NCBI GenBank assembly: GCA_018296165.2
Contig: JACKQL020000016.1
Coordinates: 62,001 to 126,000 of the forward strand
Reading direction: 5' to 3'
From: Termitomyces sp. T153
Lineage: Eukaryota > Basidiomycota > Agaricomycetes > Agaricales > Lyophyllaceae
Length of the DNA: 64,000 nt
The stretch's first letter is position 1. Each line of letters starts with the position of its first letter. Made by a program: the position numbers and the translations under genes. The notes beneath the pieces were generated by a model. That model did no database searches. It was not told the DNA's origin and was given only the letters and a program-made list of their open reading frames with translations. Positions 55,622 to 64,000 of this stretch are shown piece after piece.

Positions 55622-56208
55622 ATAAAAACTCCCAGTAAAGGCTCAGGGGAGATGGGAGTTCCACCTTGGCTGATGTGGATCGATTCGTGGCGTGGAACTC
55701 GCTTTTCTTCTGCATTTGAAAATACGCTTGTCCTAGAAATCTGTCGTCGTTAGGTAGTTCCTACAAGGCGTTATGTGGTCCCTACAAAGGAGGTTCACGG
55801 TGACTTATAAGTATGGCAAGGATTTACTTGTGAGTACATAGCATATAGTTTGCGAAAAAAGCGTAGCACGCTGTAATAACTGGCTTTGTACCTCAATCTG
55901 AATCATCTCGTGCTCAACTTGACGATCAAAATACTCAAGAAACGCAGAAGGGAATTCTCTGTGCTACTATCTATGTCAGTTATTTTGAGTATATCTGTAG
56001 GATGCCGGTATTCGTGTCGTCCACAGCGTGTTTGAATACATTTGATGTGCATTTACTCAGGCTATACAGTCAGTTTATTCTATCAATGGCCTGTAATCAC
56101 AGTGTAGCCTGGATATATACATACCCGCTGTAACTACAGTGTCACGTGACTGAAAAAACACTTGTACTTACAGCATAGTCGTAATATAAAAAGCACTGTA
56201 ACTACAGT
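55622..56208. other. 3' flank and intergenic
   Basis: No gene is supported. A repeated word cactgtaactacagt occurs around 56120-56205, next to the MITE at 56209. Confidence 0.35.
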
Positions 56209-56411
56209 CACTGCTGGGGCCAGAAAATGTTTCCAATGGAAAAAGAGTCAAAGAAACCTGTCATCTGTTTCTTGGCTAGCTTTTTACTATAGAAAAAGGC
56301 AAATTCCCTTTGTTCAAAGACTTTTTCCATCAGAAATTGCCACATAGGAAATGGAATAACAGGTTTCCTTCTGATTTTTTCCCAAGGAAACACAATTGAG
56401 TGCCAGCAGTG
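56209..56411 (-). mobile_element. MITE copy 2, inverted relative to copy 1
   Basis: The element starts cactgctggggccagaaaa and ends ttgagtgccagcagtg. The terminal inverted repeats read cactgctgg/ccagcagtg. Its reverse complement follows 51118-51312 closely, with a few substitutions and a short insertion. Confidence 0.78.
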
Positions 56412-56829
56412 AGTATCACTGTCACTGCGGGCGTCGGAAGTTATTTCCTTTGGAAAAAGGGAAAAAGAAATGTTAACATGTTATCCAACTTTCATGACAT
56501 ATTTCCTGAGGAAATACATAAGCATTTCTTCATTACAAAAGTCAGGGAAATGCTCACCTATATCTTAACTGATTCCTGTTGTAAAATAACATCTTTTGAT
56601 CATCCTTTTGCCAGTGTAAACAGGATGGAATCATTTCTCATTATTTGTTCTATATTTCCTGGAGAAAAAGAAAGGAAATTTACCATGGAAATATGTATTG
56701 AAGTGTTTGATCTGTTTCTTTCAATGTTTCTCTTTGAAACTTGATTCCTTTTGCCTCATTTGACCATTGCCACTGGATGCAACATAGCCTATGCCATCCA
56801 ACAATGATCTCAGTTCCTCAACAACTACA
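56412..56829. repeat. Diverged MITE-like repeat sequence
   Basis: AT-rich sequence with ttcc-tgaggaaat and ggaaaaag words shared with the neighbouring MITEs and the partial terminus cactgcggg at 56425. It is probably an older relative whose ends are lost. No coding capacity. Confidence 0.4.
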
Positions 56830-57033
56830 CACTGCTGGCAGCCAATAGTGTTTCCTGAGGAAATACTGAAAAAAGAAACCTGTTATGCCATCTCCACACA
56901 GGGTGTTTCCAATAACAAAAGGCTCTAACCAGTGGAAAAAGCCTTTTTTCAAAGGAAAATTCTGTCAAAGAAATGATATAACAGGTTTCTTTTTCCATTT
57001 TTCCAATGGAAGCAGGTTCCAGTGCCAGCAGTG
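56830..57033 (+). mobile_element. MITE copy 3, diverged and CpG-free
   Basis: It starts cactgctggcagccaatag and ends cagtgccagcagtg, with the same inverted termini as copies 1 and 2. It shares the words gtttcctgaggaaa, acctgttatgcca and acaggtttctttttcca. It lacks CpG entirely by eye. Confidence 0.7.
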
Positions 57034-57430
57034 ACAACAGAAGCCATTGGAACATGGGAATTTGCCTAGTTCAATACCTAAAGGGATCAAGGGACCTCAA
57101 ATTATGCTTAGGGGGATTGTTGATTCCTTATGTGGATTCAAAGATGCAGATGGGGCATGCTGCCCGGACACAAGGAGGAGTACAGGTGGATACACATGGT
57201 CACTTGGTGCAGGTGCCATCTCACAGTCAGTTTGAAAACAGAAAACAGTGGCAATGTTGTCCTGCAAAGCTGAGTACATAGTGGTGTACAAGTCAGCCCA
57301 GGAGTGCATCTGGCTGAGGATGTTGATGAAGCAATTGGCTAGGACCTATTGACAAAGGCTACCACACTCTTTTGCAACATTCTTGTGGTTATGACAGTTA
57401 CTTGGAGTGATGTGAAATTAGCCACATTCC
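57034..57430 (+). pseudogene. Ty1/copia RNase H fragment
   Basis: Plus-strand frames carry the copia RNase H order. First DADGACCPDTRRSTGGYTWS and LGAGAIS, then KQKTVAMLSCKAEYIVVYKS and AQECIWLRMLMKQL at about 57140-57340, with a stop and frame changes between blocks. It is a dead 3' end of a copia polyprotein and the only copia trace in the window. Confidence 0.75.
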
Positions 57431-59135
57431 CATGTGGGGAGGAGAGAGTATTGCAATTGGAGTAAGAAGGAGTGTTAGAGCCTCATAGATGTGACTGGTG
57501 TGAAAGAATACCACAATGCAATGGCTAGGGCCACTACATGGCCACTGTTGCTTTGTTGATTATATACCATAGACAGATGTCAAGTACTCTTAGTTTGTTA
57601 TTGTGATACTGAGGGTACATTACTTACAACATACTAGACATATCTACATGCTGACTAGTGCCCTAGATGTATACTTATGTGTCTTCTAGGTACATACAAT
57701 ACAGTTTGTTATCATGATACTGAGGACATATACTTATATGTCTTCTAGGATTCTGTTCCCTCAGTACACTTGCCTGGTTGGAGTTTCAACATGACCATGA
57801 TCCCAAAAGTCATCACTATTACAACCATAGCCACTTCACCATATAACCTTCATAATATCATGAAATTACTGCAAAAAGAGAGGCAAGCTCCCCTTCAAAA
57901 TATCTCTGGAACCCTAAGCATATTGACAAAACCTTAATAGAACCTTAACAGAACCTAACCAAACCTTCAACTACCTAACCAGAACTCTAATTGAACCCAA
58001 ACCAGGCTAACCATGTGCTCAACAGGCACCTATGGGTTCATAGGCCTGGTGTTTTAGGAATTGTCACTCAGCCTGTTAGTTCAGTGGTTCTATTGTGTCT
58101 TTCTTAGAACTATGCCTTTCATCTGGAAGGTTTTTAATTCAATTCCCTTTAGTTGACTTGTTTTTGTCTGGTTCAACATTTGATGTTGTTGACATTATCA
58201 CAGGGGTAGGACTTGGTGAATAATTCTCCAGGAGATAGTTACACATGTTACTAACTCCTGAGTCCTGAAGGTTTCTTTCACATAAGTCAATAACAATAAT
58301 CACAATATTGACATGTAACTAATGAGTTAATCACAGCTGTGAATAATGTTTTACATGTGAATAATGTAAATAATTCTAGAAGTTCCATATATTCTCATCA
58401 TCATCCAATACTGCCTTGTCAGTAGGCTGCAGATAGTTGGGCATGTTCCAAGTGTTCCAATGGCTTCTCAGATATCATGTCTAGCGAAAGCAACTGCATC
58501 AAGATTGATTGATGGCTGTCAGGTTCTACATCAGTTATCATGAGTGCTTTGTTGACTAATGGGACAGAGTCTTCATCTTCTGATTTGTTGTCACTATCAT
58601 TTGATCCATCTCCATCTCCATGACTCTCTAATGTGATTATTGTTATCAACATGTGTGAAAAATGCCCTTCAGGACCCAAGAGTTAGTAACATGTGTATCT
58701 ATCCCCTGGAGAATTATTCACCGAGCCCTAATAAGGACCTTTATTATTGTTTAACGGAAGATCCAAACTCCACAGACCAAGCATGTCTTTTTCTATTTTT
58801 ATATCGACAATCGAGGCTGATATAATACAAGGAGTTACTTGTTTTATTTCGGAACACAAGTCCAACTTACTGCGGCAACTGCTGAATCGTGGAGCTCTCA
58901 GCCGTTGCGATACGAAGACAAAGACTCTTTATCCTAGATGATATCAGGGATCGTGGCTCATGAACAACTCATGAATCAGTCCTATTGTTCTGTAGTCACT
59001 TGGTCGTAAGCTTACATAGCCTTCAAGGACTATGTAAATTGCGAGAGCACAGAAGAAAATCAACATCGACTTCCAGTTCAGGTTCCAACGCATCACCACG
59101 TTCCTTGCTCAAAACTCTGTTGATTCTATCTGGCC
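57431..59135. other. CpG-poor repeat relic, no supported gene
   Basis: Up to about 58650 the sequence is CpG-starved. It contains two similar blocks (tttgttattgtgatactgag near 57594 and tttgttatcatgatactgag near 57706) that may be copia LTR remnants. An acidic minus-strand frame at 58419-58679 (GDGDGSNDSDNKSEDEDSV) has no start context or homologue I know. From 58680 CpG recovers towards the gene at 59136. Confidence 0.4.
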
Positions 59136-61230
59136 ATGCTCCAGAGCTTTTTTGGTAGCGATCATTCACCCATCTTTCCTTTGAAAAGTATGATTCCAGA
59201 AACGAGCTTCTCGACTATGGCGGGTGATCTGAAACCAACGACCGCCAAGGCCATTACAATGGGCAGGTACTATGGACAAGCAACTCTGTAAGTTCGATGT
59301 GATCGCCTTGAATCGCCACCAGCTCATAGAATTCCCATGAGTGTTGAACCTTTCAATATGGTCATTGAGCCGGCTCTTTTCTCTGTCACTGGAGATATGT
59401 AATTAAGTCGACTTGAACAATGTCGGTATAGCTACGACTCTGATATAGACCTCAATACTTACCGCCAAAATGGACTGTTCACGTTCAACCAGAAGGCCAG
59501 CGATACTTCTTCAAGGATACAGACATCCGTATTGTCTCAATGAACGACGTTTACGACCCCAAAGTTCTGGAGAAGATTGACTACTGGACCGAGAAATTAA
59601 TGGACATACTTGACAAGCAAGCGTTTTCCCTCTCGGACGATATTGAATTGTTCCTTCAAATCGAAGGCGTCGACTGTCACTACTATTTTGTCAATCATCG
59701 CACTCACGTTGAATTTTGGCTGGATGACAACCTGAGTACAGACGAATTGGGGATCGATCCGGTCGTCTCTGCATCTCATCTGAGTCTGTTCTTGAATTCT
59801 GTTCGCTCGTATCGACATCCTTACGAGAATTCTACAGAACTAGCCCAGCACGAACTCTACTGGGTTCATGTAGAACTCTTCCCAGTTCATTTGCGGAGCT
59901 TTGCGCCTCATATTCTTGAAGAGCTTATTGGCTACTTTTCTCAAGGATGGGCTGGTACTGAATTCAAAGTTTCATCAAATATTGATACTACAGAACTCAT
60001 CCCGTCATAATAGATCAACTGACATCCAGTAATTCCACGAATCCCTATAGTGCACAACAATGTGCCGAATTTGTGAAACTGCTGCGATCAGTGCAAGGTA
60101 AACCAACCGTATTGAACGCTTCTCTGCAGAGGAAGTCTCACGAGTGCTATCAGGACAGCCACAAAATTCCAATACACGATGGATCGTTGGTACGTGCCCG
60201 TATCATGCACTATGTTTCAAGTGGCTGAACTGATTGTCAGGACGATTGTGGGCGCTCGCATGTGAGTTATCTACCATCTTCTGACAACTTGCATCAGCGC
60301 CCTATGTACTAATGACCAATTTTGCTCAGTCCAACAGAGGTTCCGAACGCATTATGGTGAACAAGTTGTTCAGTTGTGCAGGAATCAATCCATTCTCGTT
60401 GATCGTTACGGTTCCAATGTCCGAGAGAGCCGCGTAGTCGATATCTTGATGTCCCTACTGACGTTCAAGGCTTCCGATGGTTATGTATCCCGATTGAATG
60501 CCCTCCACGTCGATTGGATCTCATACGAATATGATTGGATACTTTTTATGAAGAAATGTTTGAATGATTGGAAATATATGTCGTGTCTGGTGAGCAAAGA
60601 GTTACGCGATCCAAAGAAAACTCCGCTAATCCTTTTTTCAAGGCGTTTCTCTCACCGCTGTGAGTTACATATCTTGGCGCTCGATACATATAGATTCACC
60701 AAGTTCCAACCAGTTCCTATTATGCTATCAACACCATGCCAACTTTACTCTTTCTGTCCATGTTCTCTGGATTTTGTTTTTCAGCAAGCTTCATCTCTTC
60801 AATCCTTCTGATCCACCGTCATGAGTCTTTGGAGAACGGAACTGCTGGCGAGGCGGTGAGCGCTCCATATATCCCTTTCCGCCTCATCTCTGACACTCCG
60901 CTTTCTCAGGCGAATTATCTCGGTGCTGTGAGGTCTAAAAACTTTAAATTCCAATGGGTGGCCTTTGTTTATGCCCTGCCCAAGACATTCCTTCTCTGGG
61001 GTATCATTGGATCAATCTGCAACTGTCTCTTTGGTGTAGCTGCTCTCTGCGACGGAGGAACGTCACTGACATCTCCAACGTGCATCTATTATTTCTGCGG
61101 GACAACAAGCTTCTGCCTCCTGGCCATCATCGCATTCCAGGACGTAACCTCGGACCAGAAAATCCTGCAATTTCCTAGCTTCCATTGGCGCCGTAGTTCA
61201 AAGCAAGAATCCGTGTCTCTCGCTGTTTGA
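59136..61230 (+). CDS. WW-domain protein with C-terminal membrane segments (third paralogue)
   Basis: The start at 59136 gives MLQSFFGSDHSPIFPLKSMI. After a long intron (about 59289-59461) the WW-like element LPPKWTVHVQPEGQRYFF appears. Then follow VYDPKVLEKIDYWTEKLMDI, IELFLQIEGVDCHYYFVNHR, VEFWLDDNLSTDELGIDPVV, LYWVHVELFPVHLRSFAPHI, NSTNPYSAQQCAEFVKLL and VVQLCRNQSILVDR-like sequence (about 60370). The C-terminus has membrane segments (MFSGFCFSASFISSILLIHR; WVAFVYALPKTFLLWGIIGS; SFCLLAIIAFQDV) and ends QESVSLAV at 61230. It matches the gene at 53622 block for block, so the two arose by duplication, with MITEs and a copia relic now between them. One junction near 59950-60040 is unresolved. 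Function unknown. Confidence 0.72.
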
Positions 61231-61598
61231 AGTCCTTTCTCAGATACAGAAACATTGATGTGAAATGCCATGGTGGTCGATGAAGCGATTGGTAAATGCC
61301 CATTCTTGGACAGCTCATCGCGAAACAGTCACCGTGTTGGACACTATTAAACTATCAAACTGGACGTCATTATGTGAATTACCATGGTGGTTGGAGAAAC
61401 GCTTGAGCTACATCTCAATGTGGATTCGACACCGTGTAGGACACTTGTAGTTTAGTTAGCTATATCGTTGTGTCTTGACTCACGAAGTGGATTGTGTTAT
61501 TTACCATCCTGAGCGATTGTATTAGAGACGATTCTAGTAGATAATCATACATAAATTTACACTTCTTCACACTAGTACTCTCTCTTCCCAAAATAGAG
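61231..61598. other. 3'-3' spacer between the WW/membrane gene and the nuclease gene
   Basis: Convergent gene ends. The word ccatggtgg, with similar flanks, occurs twice (61269 and 61383). No gene. Confidence 0.4.
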
Positions 61599-63796
61599 CT
61601 AGAAAATGTGCGGATTATCCTCAAAATAATTCCCCTTAAGCGCCTCCTCGTAACCCCACTCTCCCATCCCCATAACCTCCTTCCCAAGTCCATACTTCTG
61701 CAACAATTCTATCACCTTCGCCTCATCCGGCTCTCCCTGTTCTAGTAATTCTGGATCTGGTACAGGTGGCAATGTCCTGAACACAAGCCTCGCTGCTTCT
61801 ACTTGATTCAAATATGCCTCGGGGGCAAGCGGAGGCGCGAACTTGGTCTCTAATTCTATAAAGCGCTCAATCGACCCGTGCTCGCGGATGAACTTGAGCG
61901 CGCGTGCAGGCCCGACGTTCTTGATGCGCTGGGAAAAATCGGTGCCGAGAAGGATGGCGAAGTCGACAAAGGAGGCGCGGTCGAGCTGTAGGAGGGCGCG
62001 GATTTCAGCGCCGGAGACGAGGGTAAGGGGTGCGTTTTTGTTCGTAAGATTTCGGACGAGAGGAGCCTCGTATATCAGAACGTCCTGTGTAATGTAGGCA
62101 GTTTAATTTTCATTACAACAGTGCAGAGGGGATCGACGAAAGAACGCACAGTATCCTCACTAACAACATAGTCTGCTAGCCCATTCAAAACCATGGACGA
62201 AGCCAACGCCTCTGCTTCATATGCGCCCGACGTCTCCAAACATGGTACACCCATCGCCTTCAAAATCTCCTTCGACTCTAAATACGTGCTCGACGTCGGT
62301 GGGTTCATCCTCCTCTCAAATGAAGCAGACATGCATTCGCTCGTTTCGGTCAACATCTTCAGCACATCAGGCAACTTTGCTCCTCTCGGCTCAGCGGCGA
62401 AGGCATCCCAGAAGCGGCCTTCCTCAAGCGTGAGTTGGTATTGTGCCTTTGTCATTACGATTTCGGCTTGGGTGTCTGGGTCGCCAACGCTAGGTATTGA
62501 AAATGGAGAAGAGTCGAGCGGGTTCGAGAGGGCAGCGAGGCGGGAGACACTTTGGCGGTATGAGAGATAGAGGTCGGATAGTTGGCCTAGGATGTCTTCG
62601 GGGGTGGGTGGGGTTTGAGTAGTTGAAGGCGAGATAGATTCAGATGAGGGGGTTGTAGGTATAGTATCGAATTTGTAGGTGGTTTGTGCATGGGAAGTAC
62701 TTTCTTTGGATGATAATTGCGAGAAGTTATCTTCTGGAGATCCGGGCTCGGGCTCGTGAGCTGACGCTAATGGTGAGTCTTCAATTACAAAATGTGGAAG
62801 AAAATCGTCTGTATGCTTCGGTGCAACAATCGTGTAAATGTCGGGTTCAAATTCAAATGGTGAATGAAATGGCTCTGGATAGAAAGGCGCCTTTGGCTCT
62901 TGGTGATACGGCGGCACGTGTGCAGAAGAATACTTAACGCGCGGTGAATCAGCTTCGAGTAGGACAGAATCAACGTAGTCCGATACAAGGTGGCTGTCGG
63001 TCACAACAGTCTCATCTGCTACATATTCAGGTATGGGAAAATCGACATCGACCGAAAGACGTGGAGTCAAGAGTTCCTCGGATGATGGAACAGTCACGGT
63101 GGTCTTATGTATTCCGTCTTGCGTTCGTGTACTGCCTATGGGGGTAGTAGTTGCCGGTGTCTGACGCGTTTCCTCTGCTGACCCAAAGTCAGGAGTCAAT
63201 CGACGCAAAAAATCTGAAGTCCGTCTCGACGTCGTGTCGTCAAGCCTCCAAAAGCTTGGCAAGATGCCAGAAAGTTGATTGAGCCGCTTTGAACGATCAA
63301 ACTCCAGAGCACCACGCGCTTTGACTATTCGTTGAACCTCCTTCCTCCGCGCAATCTGACGTCAAACGATGTTTTAGCAACAGAAGAACTCTTGGGAGGG
63401 CAAAGAATACGGACTTCACGCGCTTTAGCGGTATTGCGCTCCTTCCCGTCAAAGACGCACACAACCGAGACCCCCGCTTCCTGTAGCTCTCTCATGAGCC
63501 GATGCCACATCTGTACATGGCGGTACGGATGCGGCATTGGCGCAAAGTGTAACCGTTGTGTTATGAGGGTTCCATCACTATGGACGTCGTAGCGTCTTGT
63601 GAGATGACAGTGCCAGATAACGCTTGAGTTTTGTCACCTACATCACGACTTTCTTACCAGCTAGTCCTCGGAGACGATCTGGGAGCTTTTTGATGACCTC
63701 TGGACTGCGAGTTGAATGGGTCATTTAGTGTCTTGATAAATTGTGCCATACATACCATGTCTTTTGAAGGAAAGGCGTAAGCCCTAGCACTCCCAT
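61599..63796 (-). CDS. Rad2/XPG-family structure-specific nuclease (FEN1-like)
   Basis: Members cut branched DNA such as flaps and bubbles with a PIN-like core that binds two metal ions. The start at 63796 gives MGVLGLTPFLQKT, with the N-terminal glycine close to the active site as in the family. Exon two continues PEVIKKLPDRLRGLAGKKVV, and after an intron (about 63592-63640) DGTLITQRLHFAPMPHPYRH and VVCVFDGKERNTAKA supply the first acidic residues. A ~300-residue disordered acidic spacer (about 63230-62400) separates the N and I regions, as in XPG-type proteins. The I region has ETSGAYEAEALASSM, YVVSEDT, an intron (about 62090-62152) and DVLIYEAP, then LLGTDFSQRIKNVGPARAL (helix-two-turn-helix). 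It ends FEDNPHIF at 61599. All expected acidic positions appear present. Which subfamily it belongs to is not settled. Confidence 0.88.
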
Positions 63797-64000
63797 AGAG
63801 TAAGGAGAGCCGAAGGAGAAAAAAGAATATCGGCCCGGGGTACCGCTCTGAACTCTGACGTCATGTTCTCAACCAAGTCAAAATATAATTCTCTCTTGCA
63901 AGTAATACACTACATATCATCTGGAGCGATCGATTGAATTGCAATTACAGGTAGAAGAGAGACTGTACATGAGTCATTATCACATGAACGCAAAGTTATC
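63797..64000. other. Upstream flank of the nuclease gene
   Basis: Promoter-side sequence of the gene starting at 63796. No other feature is visible before the window ends. Confidence 0.35.

Noticed and set aside
58060..58160. tRNA-like stretch (tagttcagtggt followed by ggtttttaattcaattccc)
   Set aside because: Box A- and box B-like words are present, but I could not form an acceptor stem or a plausible anticodon arm. It may be a decayed tRNA-derived SINE; not called.

Overview
The window is nuclear DNA of a filamentous basidiomycete, most likely an Agaricomycete. Genes carry many introns of about 45-60 nt with GT..AG ends. Gene content is fungal and eukaryotic: a GPI-transamidase subunit, a SANT corepressor, a parvulin, ABCE1/RLI1, a LIM protein, MOB1, a Rad2-type nuclease, and a WW-plus-membrane protein family I know from mushroom-forming fungi. 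The species cannot be named from the sequence alone.

Layout. (1) 1-5,780: nested LTR sequences in an old Ty3/gypsy pol remnant, then AT-rich repeat relics. (2) 5,780-18,265: a gene island with PIG-S (-), a SNT1-like SANT protein (+), a parvulin (-) and ABCE1/RLI1 (+). (3) 18,560-22,260: a decayed chromodomain Ty3/gypsy pol. (4) 22,670-27,120: a three-LIM (paxillin-like) protein (-) head to head with MOB1 (+). (5) 28,400-36,600: a CpG-starved repeat block containing a decayed minus-strand LTR element with gag-like sequence, interrupted by one solo LTR and followed by another. (6) 36,650-42,230: a small two-exon gene, a WW/membrane paralogue (-) and an IMP3 pseudogene (-). (7) 43,893-51,057: the young mobile cassette, a solo LTR split by a complete 6.0-kb LTR element. 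(8) 51,060-61,230: a MITE family, a pair of near-perfect palindromes, two further WW/membrane paralogues and a Ty1/copia relic. (9) 61,600-63,800: a Rad2/XPG-family nuclease (-).

The best candidate for an undescribed system is the LTR element at 43,922-49,944. Its two LTRs are nearly identical and it has a 5-bp target duplication, a polypurine tract and a primer-binding site. No reverse transcriptase or integrase is recognisable. Its only convincing gene, with two introns, is antisense to the LTRs, which would let introns survive retrotransposition. The primer-binding site is complementary to an 11-nt word in its own LTR, placed 33 nt downstream of a TATA box. This is the geometry expected for Tf1-type self-priming. 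The same TATA-to-word spacing holds in every LTR copy where I measured it.

The three host gene pairs PIG-S/SNT1, parvulin/RLI1 and LIM/MOB1 are divergent and share short intergenic promoters. Old repeats have lost most CpG, with CG replaced by TG or CA when copies are compared, while the young element is CpG-rich. This fits cytosine methylation and deamination of silenced repeats. Exon boundaries were read by eye and most are approximate. No database search was possible.
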